This document shows positions 13,195-22,727 of a DNA stretch of 64,000 nucleotides, piece after piece (positions within the stretch are counted from its first letter, which is position 1; every line of letters starts with the position of its first letter). The notes below the pieces were generated by a model, which was not told the origin of the DNA, did not search any database, and worked only from the letters and a program-made list of their open reading frames with translations. Made by a program: the position numbers and the translations under genes. Origin of the DNA: Pseudoxanthomonas sp. J31 (lineage in GTDB: Bacteria > Pseudomonadota > Gammaproteobacteria > Xanthomonadales > Xanthomonadaceae); NCBI RefSeq assembly GCF_000510725.1, contig NZ_AZNZ01000001.1, positions 1 through 64,000 of the forward strand, read 5' to 3'.

Positions 13195-14904
13195 ATGATC
13201 CAGGCCGAAGCCATTGCCCAGGTCGCACGCGACGCGTTCGACGACTACCACGCGCGGTTTGCCGCGATCAGCCGCCGCGCCAGGCGGCGCTTCGAGCAGC
13301 GCGACTGGGCCGGCGCCCGCGCCGACGCCGCCGAGCGCCTGGACCTGTACGACCTGTGCATCGACGAATGCCGCCGGCGCCTGGCCGCGCTGCTGGGCCT
13401 GCACGCGCACGACCGCACGCTGTGGGCGCGGGTGCGCGACCACTACGCCGCCTCGATCGAGGGCGCGATCGACACCGAGCTGTACAAGACCTTCTTCAAC
13501 ACCCTCGCCCGGCGCTTCTTCCGCACCCGCGGCCTGGACGCGGACATCGAGTTCGTGGCGCTGGACATCGAGCCCACCGACGCCATCACCCGCCCGGTGG
13601 CGCGGCACAGCTACGCGGTCTCGACCAGCCGCCCGGTGGACGCGTTCGTGCGCATGCTCGGCGACTACCGCTTCGACGTGCCCTATGCGCACCTGGCGCG
13701 CTGCGCGGCGGCGATCGCGGTGCGCCTGCAGGACGACCTGGCGCACTGGGGCGAGCATCCGGTGCGCTCGATCGAGTTGCTGGACACGGTGTTTTACCGC
13801 GAGCGCCGCGCCTACCTGGTGGGGCGGGTGTTCGGCGAGCACCGCTTCTCGCCCTGCGTGGTGGCCCTGGTCAACGGTGATTCCGGCATCCGCGCCGAGG
13901 CGGTGCTGACCCGCCGCGGCGACGTGGCCCAGTTGTTCGGCGTCTCGCGCAGCTACTTCCAGGCCGACCTGCCCACCGTGGGCGACGCGGTGGTGTTCCT
14001 GCGCACCCTGCTGCCGCACAAGCCGGTGGACGAGCTGTACACCGTGCTGGGCCGCGCCAAGCAGGGCAAGACCGAGCGCTACCGCAGCTTCTTCCGCTAC
14101 TTCCACGCCCACCCGGCCGAACGCCTGGTGCCGGCGGAGGGCACCCCGGGCATGGTCATGGCGGTGTTCACCCTGCCTGGGCAGCCGCTGGTCTTCAAGG
14201 TGATCCGCGACCGCTTCGCCTGGCCCAAGCGGACCACGCCGGAGGAAGTGCAGGCGCAGTACGAGCGCGTGTTCCGCTTGGACCGGGTGGGCCGCCTGCT
14301 CGACGCGCAGCCGTTCCGGTACCTGCGCTTCCCGGCCGCGCGCTTCGACCCGGCCTTGCTGCGCGAGCTGCGCGAAAGCTGCGCCGCCAGCGTGGTCGAG
14401 GACGGCGACGACGTGGTGCTGAAGCTGTGCTACGTGCAGCGCCGCCTGCGCCCGCTGGACCTGTACCTGCGCGAGCAGGGCGCCGAGGCGCGGCGCGAGG
14501 CGGTGCTGGACTACGGCCAGGCGATCGTCGACCTGGCGCGCAACGACATCTTTCCCGGCGACATGCTGCTGAAGAACTTCGGCGTCTCCCGCCACCGTCG
14601 CGTCGTGTTCTACGACTACGACGAGATCCGCTCGGTCTCCGAGCTGGAGTTCCGCGACTGGCCGCAGGCGACGACCTACGAGGAACAGGTCGCGGCCGAG
14701 CCCTGGTTCCACGTCGGCCCGCAGGACGTGTTTCCCGAACGCTTCGGCCAGTTCATGGGCCTGCCCGCGCCGCTGCTGGCCGCGCTGAAATCCGCCCACC
14801 CCGGCCTGTTCCAGCCGCAGTGGTGGCGCGACCTGCAGGCGCAGCTGCGGGACGGCCAGTGGCCGGATACACCGCCGTACCCTGATTCGTTGCGCCTCGC
14901 GTAA
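13195..14904 (+). CDS. aceK: Isocitrate dehydrogenase kinase/phosphatase AceK
   Basis: A 569-aa protein with the AceK layout: an N-terminal regulatory domain ([18 protein letters not shown], a conserved block) and a C-terminal kinase-like domain with [16 protein letters not shown] and [19 protein letters not shown], a protein-kinase-like catalytic loop. VVFYDYDEI provides the metal-binding Asp. AceK reversibly phosphorylates isocitrate dehydrogenase to divert isocitrate to the glyoxylate shunt. No aceA/aceB is in this window. The gene ends in a 19-bp perfect hairpin that spans the stop codon. Confidence 0.97.
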   Translation: MIQAEAIAQVARDAFDDYHARFAAISRRARRRFEQRDWAGARADAAERLDLYDLCIDECRRRLAALLGLHAHDRTLWARVRDHYAASIEGAIDTELYKTFFNTLARRFFRTRGLDADIEFVALDIEPTDAITRPVARHSYAVSTSRPVDAFVRMLGDYRFDVPYAHLARCAAAIAVRLQDDLAHWGEHPVRSIELLDTVFYRERRAYLVGRVFGEHRFSPCVVALVNGDSGIRAEAVLTRRGDVAQLFGVSRSYFQADLPTVGDAVVFLRTLLPHKPVDELYTVLGRAKQGKTERYRSFFRYFHAHPAERLVPAEGTPGMVMAVFTLPGQPLVFKVIRDRFAWPKRTTPEEVQAQYERVFRLDRVGRLLDAQPFRYLRFPAARFDPALLRELRESCAASVVEDGDDVVLKLCYVQRRLRPLDLYLREQGAEARREAVLDYGQAIVDLARNDIFPGDMLLKNFGVSRHRRVVFYDYDEIRSVSELEFRDWPQATTYEEQVAAEPWFHVGPQDVFPERFGQFMGLPAPLLAALKSAHPGLFQPQWWRDLQAQLRDGQWPDTPPYPDSLRLA

Positions 14905-14921
14905 CGAATCAGGGTACGGCG
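14873..14921 (+). terminator. Long perfect hairpin across the aceK stop codon
   Basis: Bases 14873-14891 and 14903-14921 are perfect inverted complements (19 bp) around an 11-nt loop, with CCCTGATTCGTT in the left arm. The aceK TAA stop is at 14902-14904, so the last codons form one arm. There is no T-run after it, so it is probably an mRNA 3'-end stabiliser or a Rho-assisted terminator rather than an intrinsic one. A GGGATTC tandem repeat follows directly. Confidence 0.6.
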
Positions 14922-14922
14922 C

Positions 14923-14964
14923 GGGATTCGGGATTCGGGATTCGGGATTCGGGATTGGGGATTC
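14923..14964. repeat. Six tandem copies of the heptamer GGGATTC
   Basis: Units at 14923, 14930, 14937, 14944, 14951 (last base changed) and 14958. Together with 15012-15045 the distal units form an imperfect inverted repeat of about 100 bp: GATTCGGGATTG at 14946 has its complement at 15034-15045, and AAGAGC at 14967-14972 has its complement at 15012-15017. GATTCGGGATTC-like strings of this kind are scattered between genes in xanthomonads. Similar GAATCCCGGATC text occurs at about 17044-17076. Confidence 0.75.
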
Positions 14965-15095
14965 GTAAGAGCGCCTCCGGCATGCCGCACGGCGAACGGG
15001 GGGCCGCTCCTGCTCTTTCGGGTCACGAATCCGCAATCCCGAATCACGGCCCCAATGCTAGTCTCGCCCCGTCCCCAAGCAGGAGCACGACGCTG

Positions 15096-15941
15096 ATGAG
15101 CATGTCCCGTTCCCGTGCCTGTGCCCTGGCCATCGCGTTCGCCCTCGGCCTGCCGGCCGCGCAGGCCGCCGCTGCCGCCGAGCCGGCGCCTGATGCGGCG
15201 CTGCAGGCGGCCATCGGCGGCAGCTGGCGCGATCCGGCCAACGTCGCCCGCGACCGCTACCGCAACCCCGGGCAGACCCTGGCGTTCTTCGGTATCCGCC
15301 CGGACATGACCGTGGTCGAGATCACCCCCGGTGGCGGCTGGTACACCGAGATCCTGGCGCCCTACCTGCGCGACCACGGCCGCTACGTGGCGGCGGTGGT
15401 CGATCCGCAGGCGGTGGACGCCGGCCCCGGCCGCGACTACCAGCAGCGCGCGCGCGCGGGCCTGGAGAAGAAGCTGGCCTCGGCGCCGCAGTACGGCAAG
15501 GCCGAGGTGGTGGCCTACGATCCCAAGGCCCCGGTGTTCGGCCCGGCCGGTTCGGCCGACCTGGTGCTGACCTTCCGCAACGTGCACAACTGGCGCATGG
15601 CCGGCCAGGCCGAAGGCATGTTCAAGGGCTTCTTCGACGTGCTCAAGCCCGGCGGCGTGCTGGGCGTGGTCGAGCACCGCGCCGCGGCCGACGTACCGGC
15701 CGACGACGGCAGCGGCTACGTCGGCCAGGCCCAGGTCATCGCCCTGGCCGAGGCCGCCGGCTTCGTGCTGGACGGCAGCAGCGAGGTCAATGCCAATCCC
15801 CGCGACACCAAGGACCACCCCAACGGCGTATGGACCCTGCCGCCGACCAACCGCCACGACGAGGCCGACCGCGGCAAGTACCAGGCGATCGGCGAAAGCG
15901 ACCGCATGACCCTGCGCTTCGTCAAGCCGCCCCGGGAATGA
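15096..15941 (+). CDS. Exported class I SAM-dependent methyltransferase-like protein
   Basis: A 281-aa protein. The start ATG at 15096 has AGGAG ten bases upstream. An N-terminal signal peptide (CALAIAFALGLPAAQAAAAA) suggests export. The mature part has MTVVEITPGGGWYTEILAPY, which fits the glycine-rich SAM-binding motif I, then NVHNW and VLKPGGVLGVVEH, typical of methyltransferase folds. Such signal-bearing methyltransferase-fold proteins are widespread in Proteobacteria; since SAM is scarce in the periplasm, the biochemical role is uncertain. An about 100-bp GATTC-type inverted repeat lies just upstream. Confidence 0.85.
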   Translation: MSMSRSRACALAIAFALGLPAAQAAAAAEPAPDAALQAAIGGSWRDPANVARDRYRNPGQTLAFFGIRPDMTVVEITPGGGWYTEILAPYLRDHGRYVAAVVDPQAVDAGPGRDYQQRARAGLEKKLASAPQYGKAEVVAYDPKAPVFGPAGSADLVLTFRNVHNWRMAGQAEGMFKGFFDVLKPGGVLGVVEHRAAADVPADDGSGYVGQAQVIALAEAAGFVLDGSSEVNANPRDTKDHPNGVWTLPPTNRHDEADRGKYQAIGESDRMTLRFVKPPRE

Positions 15942-16019
15942 AATGAACGGTGGGGGCGGGGGGCCGTGGCCCGCCCTCTCAACGCCACCAGGTTCTTCAT
16001 CCCCCCAGGGCGCGCTGCC

Positions 16020-16406
16020 ATGCACCGCCGCACCTTCCTCACCACGCTGGCGGCCGGACTGGCCGCCATGCCCCTGGCGCCGGCGCTGGCCGCCGGAGGA
16101 GACGCATCCATGCACGGACTGATCGGAAAACTGCGGGCCCAGCCCGGCCAGCGCGGGGCGCTGGCGGCGATCCTGCTGGAGTCCACCACCTCCATGCCCG
16201 GCTGCCTGGCCTACGTGGTGGCCGAGGACACCGAGGACGCGGACGCGCTGTGGATCACCGAGGTCTGGGACAATGCGCAAAGCCACCAGGCCTCGCTGCA
16301 GTTGCCGGCCGTGCGCGACGCCATCGCCCGCGCGCGGCCGCTGATTGCCGGCTTCGACTCGCACTGGATCACCCGGCCGCTCGGTGGCGTCGGCCTGGCC
16401 GACTGA
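16020..16406 (+). CDS. Putative quinol monooxygenase, ABM domain, Tat-type signal
   Basis: A 128-aa protein from the ATG at 16020. The N-terminus [20 protein letters not shown] resembles a twin-arginine signal (RRTFL) with a hydrophobic core and an APALAAG cleavage region. The rest fits the small dimeric alpha/beta ABM fold: [40 protein letters not shown] and [12 protein letters not shown]. Relatives oxidise quinols or polyketides without cofactors. An earlier start at 15966 is possible but would bury the signal. Gene spacing suggests it could be co-transcribed with the upstream methyltransferase-like gene. Confidence 0.82.
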   Translation: MHRRTFLTTLAAGLAAMPLAPALAAGGDASMHGLIGKLRAQPGQRGALAAILLESTTSMPGCLAYVVAEDTEDADALWITEVWDNAQSHQASLQLPAVRDAIARARPLIAGFDSHWITRPLGGVGLAD

Positions 16407-16423
16407 GGTTCCGCCGCACCCCG

Positions 16424-16981
16424 ATGCTGATCGCCTTCAACAAGCCCTACGCGGTGCTCTGCCAGTTCACCGACCGCAGCCAGCCGCCGCGCCCGACCCT
16501 GGCCGGCTTCGGCCTGCCGAAGGACGTGTACCCCGCCGGCCGCCTGGACCACGACAGCGAGGGCCTGCTGCTGCTGACCGACGACGGCGCGCTGGCGCAC
16601 CGCCTGACCGATCCGCGGCATAAGCAGCCCAAGACCTACTGGGTGCAGGTGGAAGGCGACCCGCGCGAGGAACAGCTGCAGGCGTTGCGCGCAGGCGTGG
16701 TGCTCAACGACGGCCCCACGCGCCCGGCGAAGGTGCGGCGCCTGGACCCGCCGCCGGCGCTATGGCCCCGCGATCCGCCGGTGCGCTACCGCAAGACCGT
16801 GCCCGATGCCTGGCTGGAGCTGGTGATCACCGAGGGCCGCAACCGCCAAGTGCGGCGCATGACCGCCGCGGTCGGCCTGCCTACCCTGCGCCTGGTGCGC
16901 GTGGCGATCGGCCCGCACCGCTTGCACGGCGCCGACGGCACGCCGCTGCCACCTGGGCAATGGAGCGAAGTGGTGCGTTGA
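16424..16981 (+). CDS. rluE: 23S rRNA pseudouridine synthase, RluE-like
   Basis: A 185-aa RsuA/RluE-type synthase without an S4 domain. [11 protein letters not shown] at the start, then [20 protein letters not shown] with the catalytic Asp in RLDHDSEG, and [20 protein letters not shown] near the end, all match RluE (U2457 in E. coli numbering). The start ATG at 16424 begins the conserved region, giving the usual length for the family. It lies 17 bp after the monooxygenase gene. Confidence 0.93.
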   Translation: MLIAFNKPYAVLCQFTDRSQPPRPTLAGFGLPKDVYPAGRLDHDSEGLLLLTDDGALAHRLTDPRHKQPKTYWVQVEGDPREEQLQALRAGVVLNDGPTRPAKVRRLDPPPALWPRDPPVRYRKTVPDAWLELVITEGRNRQVRRMTAAVGLPTLRLVRVAIGPHRLHGADGTPLPPGQWSEVVR

Positions 16982-17080
16982 GGCGCCAGGCAACGGCGCA
17001 GCGAGCCGGGAGCCGTGGATCCGCGGTTCCCGCGAACTCCCGCACGAATCACGAATCCCGGATCACCAATCCCGAGCCAG

Positions 17081-17470
17081 TCACTCCGCACTGGTGATGT
17101 TGTGGGTACGGCGCGCGCTGGCGCGGGCGCGGGCATTGCCGTTGTCGCGCACCTGGTAGGCCTCGCCCTCCAGCGGGGCGCTTGCGCGCTGCTGGCGGCG
17201 CTTGCGGTACATCACGTAGGCCAGCACGCCGGCACCGACCACGGCGGCAGCAGCGGCCACGGCCACGGGATTGCGGCGGACCACGGTGGCGGCGGCACGG
17301 GTGCCGGCGCGTGCGGCGCCCAGGGCGGCACCGGCCTTGAGCCATTGCTCGGCGCCGACGCCGGCGTGGCGCAGGCCCGAACCCGCCTGGCGGCCCGCGC
17401 TGCGCAGGCCGGCGCCGGCCTGCTCGGCCAGTTCCAGCGCCCGGTCGGTGATGATGGTGAGCTTGCTCAT
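17081..17470 (-). CDS. Small membrane-anchored protein of unknown function
   Basis: A 129-aa protein starting MSKLTIITDRALELAEQAGA, with GAAGGGAT seven or so bases before the ATG. The first 60 residues are helical and glycine/alanine-rich (AGRQAGSGLRHAG). One transmembrane helix at about residues 68-90 (NPVAVAAAAAVVGAGVLAYV) is followed by a basic tail, MYRKRRQQR. This resembles ElaB/YqjD-type ribosome-associated or glycine-zipper membrane proteins in architecture only; no family is claimed. A further upstream ATG (17530) exists but lacks a clear RBS. Confidence 0.7.
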   Translation of the reverse strand: MSKLTIITDRALELAEQAGAGLRSAGRQAGSGLRHAGVGAEQWLKAGAALGAARAGTRAAATVVRRNPVAVAAAAAVVGAGVLAYVMYRKRRQQRASAPLEGEAYQVRDNGNARARASARRTHNITSAE

Positions 17471-17939
17471 GGCGATCCCTTCTTTCAGGAATGGGGAGAC
17501 GGGGCCCAGTGTGGGCGGGCACCCGTGCAAGATACGTCAGGGCCCGCGGCCGGGCCGCGCAGGTTCCGGCCGCAACCGCTGCATGTTCATGCGACGGACA
17601 GCCGCCCGGCCCAGGCGGCCTGCGGCGGGCCGCCGCGGTTGCGGCTGGCCCGCCAGGCCAGCGACACCAGCAGGCAGTGATGGCGATGCGACCCACTCGT
17701 ACACCGTGGCCTGCTGCACCGCGCCCGGTTCCAGCGTGCGTGGCCGTCGAAGCCGGACATCATGCGGAAGGCAAGCTTGCCGCCCCGGTGGCTGCCGATC
17801 GACAGCCCGCCGCTGCGCGGCACGGCCAGCGCCAGGCCAGGGCCAGGCAAGCACCGGAGAGGCCAGCAGTAACTGGCCATGCGCCGTGCTCGCCCGGCAG
17901 CCATGCCGCGCACCGTCGTGGCTGCCGGCGACGTAGGCC
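17471..17939. other. 469-bp stretch without a supportable gene
   Basis: Between the small membrane protein and hrpB no frame has a convincing start, RBS and codon pattern. On the minus strand one frame has a protein-like piece GGLSIGSHRGGKLAFRM, and another has QATVYEWVASPS, as if one coding sequence had been broken by frameshifts. I do not recognise the protein. It may be a decayed gene or chance high-GC open frames. Confidence 0.4.
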
Positions 17940-20435
17940 TTACGTCCCCCGCGGTTTGGCCCGGTGGGTGGCAGTCGCCGACCACGGATCATCCGGCCAC
18001 GGATGCTTGGGATACCGCCCCTTCATCTCCTTGCGCACTTCCGGATAGGTGTTGTCCCAGAAGCTGCGCAGGTCGCCGGTGACCTGCAGCGGCTTGCCGC
18101 CGGGAGAGAGCAGGTGCAGCAGCAGCGGCACGCGGCCGTCGGCGATGCGCGGGGTGTCGGCCAGGCCGAACAGCTCCTGCAGCTTGACCGCCAGCACCGG
18201 CGGGCGCGGCGTGCCATCCGGCTCCAGCGCGTATTCGATCGGCCGGTCCATGCCCGAGGGCACGGTAATGCGTACCGGGGCCAGGCGGTCCACCTGCTGG
18301 CGCAGGTTCCAGTCCAGCGGCGACCTAAGCGCCTCGCCCAGTTCCTGCTCGGACAGCGCGTCCAGCCGGGTCTTGCCGGCGAAGGCCGGGCGCAGCCAGG
18401 CGTCGACGCTGGCCAGCAGGGCCTCGTCGGTGAGGTCGGGCAGCCCCAGTTCCGGCATCCAGCCGCGCAGGCAGGCCACGCGCGCCTGCCACTGGCGCAG
18501 GCCTTCGGTCCACGGCAAGGCCTCCAGGCCCAGTTCGCGCACGGCGTTGGTCAGCGCCTGCGCGGCTTGTTCCGGATCCACCCGGCCGGCGGGGCGGCTG
18601 TCGAGCACGATGCGGTCGAAGCGCGATTCGCGGCGGGCGACCAGGGCGCGGCGCTCGGCATCCCAGACCGCGCCTTCCTCCTCGACGAAGCGGTCGGAAA
18701 AGTCGGCGCGCAGGCGGGCCTCGTCCACCGGCGCGGCGCGCAGCAGCAGGGCGTCGCCGCGCGGCTCGAAGCGCAGCTCGGTGGCCACCAGCCAGGGCTC
18801 GCCGCGCAGGGCGCTGTCCTCGAACAGGCGGGCCATGCGGCCGTTGGCTAGCTGGTAGCGCAGCGGATCGGCCGGATGCCGGGCGGCAATGCGGTCGGGG
18901 AAGGCATGGGCCAGCAGGTCGCCCAGCTCGTGGGCCTCGATCTCCGCCGGCGGCGTGGACTCGCAGCGCAGGCGCCGGCGCCACTGGCGGGCGGCGGCAT
19001 CGATCGCCGCCAGCGCGGAACGGCTGGCATCGGCCGGCATGCGTCCACCGCGGAACGCGGCCAGCGCGCGCCAGCGTTCGGCCAGGGCGTCGCTGCGGCT
19101 GCGCAGCGGGTCGCGCGCCTCCAGCAGGGCGGCCAGGTCCGCGGCCAGGGCCTGTTCGCGCGCGCCGCGCGCGGCCAGGAGCATCGCCGCCAGTCGTGGA
19201 TGGGTGCCCAGTTCCAGCATCTTCCGGCCGGCCGCGGTAATGGATCCGCCCTCCAGCGCGCCGAGCCGCTGCAGCAGCTCGCGCGCCGAGGCCAGCGCAC
19301 CGGGCGGCGGCGGATCGACGAAGCGCAGCTCGTCGCTGCCCCAGGCGGCCAGTTCCAGCGCCAGCCCGGCCAGTTCGACCTGGGCCATCTCCGGCCGCCG
19401 CTGCGCCTCCAGCCGCTGCGACTGCGGCCACAGCCGCCAGGCCACGCCGGGGGCGACGCGCCCGGCACGGCCGGCGCGCTGGTCGGCCGATGCCTGGGAG
19501 ATCGGGACCGCGTCCAGCCGCGAGAAGCCGCTGACCGGATCGAAGCGCGGTTCGCGCGCCAGGCCGGAGTCGATCACCACCCGCACCCCGGGCAGGGTCA
19601 CCGAGGACTCGGCCACGTTGGTCGCCAGCACCACCCGGCGACGGCCGTCGGGCGCCGGCTGCAGCACGCGCGACTGCTGCTCCACCGGCAGTTCGCCATG
19701 CAGGGCCTGTACTTCCACGTCGGCCGGCAGGGAGGCGGCATCCAGTGCCGTGCCGACCCGCGCGATCTCGCGCTGCCCGGGCAGGAACACCAGCACGTCG
19801 CCCGGATGCTGGGCCAGGGCCTGCTCGACCGCGCGCCGCGCCTGCGCCTCCAGCGACTCGTCGCGGCGCGCGGGGAAGTGGCTGACCTCAACCGGAAAGG
19901 AACGGCCCTCGCTGGACAGGCGCGGCGCATCGAGGAAGCGCGCCAGGCGCTCGCCGTCCAGGGTCGCGGACATCACCACGATGCGCAGGTCCTCGCGCAG
20001 CTGCGCCTGCACGTCCAGGGCCAGGGCCAGGCCCAGGTCGGCCGACAGGTGGCGCTCGTGGAACTCGTCGAACAGCAGGGCGCCGATGCCTTCCAGCAGC
20101 GGGTCGTCCTGGATCATGCGGGTGAGGATGCCTTCGGTGACGACCTCGATCCGGGTGCGCGCGGACACCTTGTTCTCGAAGCGGATGCGGTAGCCGACCG
20201 TGCCGCCCACCTCCTCGCCCAGCTGCCGGGCCATGAACCCGGCGGCGCTGCGCGCGGCCACCCGGCGCGGCTCCAGCATCACGATCTTCCGCCCCTCCAG
20301 CCAGGGCGCAGCAAGCAGGGCCAGCGGCACCTGGGTGGTCTTGCCGGCCCCGGGCGGGGCCTCCAGCACCAGCCGCGGATGGGCTGACAGGCTGTCCCGG
20401 ATCGCGGGCAGCAGGGGTGTGATGGGAAAGGACAT
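17940..20435 (-). CDS. hrpB: ATP-dependent helicase HrpB (DEAH family)
   Basis: An 831-aa protein starting MSFPITPLLPAIRDSLSAHP. It has Walker A EAPPGAGKTTQVPLAL, LEPRRVAARSAA (motif Ia), DEFHERHLSADLGLALALDV (the DEFH box with the HrpB-type extension), MSATLDGERL (motif III) and QRAGRAGRVAPGVAWRLW (motif VI). The C-terminal HrpB-specific region ends near GRYPKHPWPDDP, the usual HrpB terminus. It is a housekeeping DEAH helicase whose substrate in bacteria is poorly defined. The ATG at 20435 is chosen because homology begins there; the frame is open further upstream. Confidence 0.96.
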   Translation of the reverse strand: MSFPITPLLPAIRDSLSAHPRLVLEAPPGAGKTTQVPLALLAAPWLEGRKIVMLEPRRVAARSAAGFMARQLGEEVGGTVGYRIRFENKVSARTRIEVVTEGILTRMIQDDPLLEGIGALLFDEFHERHLSADLGLALALDVQAQLREDLRIVVMSATLDGERLARFLDAPRLSSEGRSFPVEVSHFPARRDESLEAQARRAVEQALAQHPGDVLVFLPGQREIARVGTALDAASLPADVEVQALHGELPVEQQSRVLQPAPDGRRRVVLATNVAESSVTLPGVRVVIDSGLAREPRFDPVSGFSRLDAVPISQASADQRAGRAGRVAPGVAWRLWPQSQRLEAQRRPEMAQVELAGLALELAAWGSDELRFVDPPPPGALASARELLQRLGALEGGSITAAGRKMLELGTHPRLAAMLLAARGAREQALAADLAALLEARDPLRSRSDALAERWRALAAFRGGRMPADASRSALAAIDAAARQWRRRLRCESTPPAEIEAHELGDLLAHAFPDRIAARHPADPLRYQLANGRMARLFEDSALRGEPWLVATELRFEPRGDALLLRAAPVDEARLRADFSDRFVEEEGAVWDAERRALVARRESRFDRIVLDSRPAGRVDPEQAAQALTNAVRELGLEALPWTEGLRQWQARVACLRGWMPELGLPDLTDEALLASVDAWLRPAFAGKTRLDALSEQELGEALRSPLDWNLRQQVDRLAPVRITVPSGMDRPIEYALEPDGTPRPPVLAVKLQELFGLADTPRIADGRVPLLLHLLSPGGKPLQVTGDLRSFWDNTYPEVRKEMKGRYPKHPWPDDPWSATATHRAKPRGT

Positions 20436-20854
20436 GGAGCGGCAGGATGCGCGGGCGTGCTGGCGCCCTGCGTACGCGCGAGGGTTCACGAAACAGGAAA
20501 AGTATTATCGGCCGGTTTGCCGGCGGATACCTGCATGTCCAGTCCCACGTCGGCCCGCCCGGCGCAGAGGTCGAGGCGCTGCCTGCCGGACCTGGCCGGG
20601 CGCGGGGCGATCATCGCCCTGCGGCTGGCGGGCAAGCCGGTGGACTTGGCCACCGCCGTGGCCACCCGCGGCGCGGTCAAGCGCGCCATGCCCGGGGGCG
20701 ACGACACCAGCGCCACCGTGCCGGGGCTGGAGGACCGGAGCCGGCCCTGCCATGGCCGGACCGGCCCGGGCCACGGCGTGCCCGCAAGCCAGGCCCGTGC
20801 CGGGGCCTTTCCGCCGCGCGGGTAGAATGCGCGCTTTCCCGGACCGCACGCTCC
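20436..20854. other. Divergent intergenic region hrpB/tatD with a -10-like element
   Basis: About 420 bp between the divergent hrpB and tatD genes. Plus and minus open frames are present but none resembles a known protein or has a good RBS. TAGAAT at 20823-20828, inside GGTAGAATGCGCG, looks like a -10 box for tatD about 30 bp before its ATG; no good -35 is seen. Nothing else is identified. Confidence 0.45.
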
Positions 20855-21658
20855 ATGGAACTGATCGACATCGGTGCCAACCTGACCCACGACAGCTTCG
20901 ACCGCGACCGCGAGGCGGTGCTGCAGCGCGCGCGCGCGGCCGGAGTGGTGCAGATGGTGGTCACCGGCGCCAGCCGCGAGCATTCGCCCAGGGCCCTGGA
21001 ACTGGCCCGCGCCCACCCGGGCGTGCTGTACGCCACCGCCGGCGTGCATCCGCACCACGCCACCGAGTACACCGCCGAGTGCGACGCGGAGCTGCGCGAG
21101 CTGCACCGGCACCCGGAGGTGGTGGCGGTGGGCGAGTGCGGCCTGGACTACTTCCGCGACTTTTCCCCGCGCCCGGCCCAGCGCAAGGCCTTCGAGCGCC
21201 AGCTGGAAATCGCCGCCGACCTGGCCGCCGCCGGCGATCCCAAGCCGCTGTTCCTGCACCAGCGCGACGCGCACGAGGACTTCATGGCGATCATGCGCCA
21301 GTTCGAGGGCCGCATCGGCCCGGCGGTGGTGCACTGCTTCACCGGCACCCGCGAGGAGCTGTTCGACTACCTGGACCGCGACTGGTACATCGGCATCACC
21401 GGCTGGCTGTGCGACGAACGCCGCGGCCGGCACCTGCGCGAGTTCGTGAAGGAGATCCCGGACCACCGCCTGATGGTGGAGACCGACGCGCCCTACCTGC
21501 TGCCGCGCACCCTGGACCCGATGCCCAGGGACCGCCGCAACGAGCCGATGTACCTGCCGCACATCGTGCAGGAGCTGGCCCGCGACCGCGGCCAGTCCAT
21601 GGAGGCCGTCGCGGTGGCGACCACCGCGACGGCGCGGTCCTTCTTCCGTCTTCCCTGA
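20855..21658 (+). CDS. tatD: TatD-family metal-dependent DNase/hydrolase
   Basis: A 267-aa TIM-barrel hydrolase. It starts MELIDIGANLTHDSFDRDRE (conserved IGANLTH), with TAGVHPHHA, VAVGECGLDYFRDFSP, LFLHQRDAHEDF, VVHCFTGTREEL and MVETDAPYLLPRTL, the metal-binding His/Glu/Asp residues of TatD. TatD enzymes are 3'-5' exonucleases acting on damaged or fragmented DNA and may proofread D-aminoacyl-tRNA. The ATG at 20855 starts the homologous region. Confidence 0.95.
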   Translation: MELIDIGANLTHDSFDRDREAVLQRARAAGVVQMVVTGASREHSPRALELARAHPGVLYATAGVHPHHATEYTAECDAELRELHRHPEVVAVGECGLDYFRDFSPRPAQRKAFERQLEIAADLAAAGDPKPLFLHQRDAHEDFMAIMRQFEGRIGPAVVHCFTGTREELFDYLDRDWYIGITGWLCDERRGRHLREFVKEIPDHRLMVETDAPYLLPRTLDPMPRDRRNEPMYLPHIVQELARDRGQSMEAVAVATTATARSFFRLP

Positions 21659-21671
21659 CGGCCTGCCCCGC

Positions 21672-22700
21672 TCAGCGGCGCAGCTCCGGTTTCAGCGTGA
21701 GGTAGGTGACGGTCCAGCGCAGCGGATCGTCGTGGTTGTTGTCCTGGAAGGCGAACACGCGCTTGCCGCGCTCGTCCGCGTTCACCGCCAGGGTCAGCAG
21801 GTGGTGGTCGGAGTTGTCGAAGGTGAACTCGAAGCCCTGCAGGGCGTGCACGGGCGTGGGCGGGGTGATCGCGCCCAGGTCGCCGGTGCCGCCGGCCAGC
21901 GTGCCTTCCTGCTGCACCAGTGCCCGCGGGATCCAGGCGTACTGCACGGTCACGCGGTAGGCGCGGTAGCGGCCCACCATCTGCGGAATGTTGCGTGCCG
22001 CCACCCGGGCCAGGTCGGCATGGGCGAACTCCACCAGGCCGGGCAGCGGCACGCCGGCGGCGGCCGAGGCCACGGCCGCGCCCAGGGTGCGCTCCAGGCC
22101 GCGGAAGTCCAGGCCCTGGTCGTCGGTCAGCGAGACCTCGGCGATGTTCAGCGCCCCGTCCAGCTTGACACTGATGTTGCGCAGGTTGGCGTCGGTGCCG
22201 TCGGCGCGCCGGAACTCGAAGCCGCGCAGCACCAGCACGTGTCCTTCCGGGCGCGGCGTGGGCAGCTCGATGCGGAACTTGCCACCGCCCACCGCACTGA
22301 CCTCGCCGGCGATGCCGCGGGTGAAGGTGGTCCAGCCGGCCCTGGCGCGGAACGGGTCGTCGCCGTTGCGGTCGGCGTAGGCGAAGCGGGTGAAGCGGCC
22401 GTCGGCCAGCACGCCGATGTGGCGCAGCTTGTGGTCGCCGTTGTTGAACGACAGCAGGAAGCCGTTGAGTGCGGCCACCTGCGGCAGCGCCGGCTGGTTG
22501 GCGCCGTTGCCACTGCCGGTGATGCCGTTGACCGTGCTGGCCGACTCCGACCAGGTGCCGGCGTCGGCCTGCGCCTTCAGCGCCTTCTGCACCTGCGCCG
22601 GTATGCGCACCTGCGCCAGCAGCGAGGCGCTGGCCAGCAGCGCGCCCAGGCACAGGGCGCCACGGGACAGGGTCCGGACGGGCACATCGCGTAGCTTCAT
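21672..22700 (-). CDS. Exported protein of unknown function, last gene of the sigma/kinase module
   Basis: A 342-aa protein. The ATG at 22700 has a strong RBS (AAGGAGG, 6 nt spacing); the GTG one codon earlier is too close to it. The signal peptide LSRGALCLGALLASASLLAQ is followed by a mature beta-rich protein with two similar segments: GFLLSFNNGDHKLRHIGVLA and, near the end, GFEFTFDNSDHHLLTLAVNA, each followed by a NGDDPFRARAGW / NHDDPLRWTV motif. This suggests an internal duplication. No family is recognised. Position after the ECF sigma/TPR-kinase genes suggests envelope-related output. Confidence 0.8.
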   Translation of the reverse strand: MKLRDVPVRTLSRGALCLGALLASASLLAQVRIPAQVQKALKAQADAGTWSESASTVNGITGSGNGANQPALPQVAALNGFLLSFNNGDHKLRHIGVLADGRFTRFAYADRNGDDPFRARAGWTTFTRGIAGEVSAVGGGKFRIELPTPRPEGHVLVLRGFEFRRADGTDANLRNISVKLDGALNIAEVSLTDDQGLDFRGLERTLGAAVASAAAGVPLPGLVEFAHADLARVAARNIPQMVGRYRAYRVTVQYAWIPRALVQQEGTLAGGTGDLGAITPPTPVHALQGFEFTFDNSDHHLLTLAVNADERGKRVFAFQDNNHDDPLRWTVTYLTLKPELRR

Positions 22701-22727
22701 CACGTTCCTCCTTGCGGTGACGGAAGG

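Noticed and set aside
20457-20825. Plus-strand 122-codon frame upstream of tatD
   Set aside because: No RBS, no recognisable domain and composition typical of chance frames; left as intergenic.
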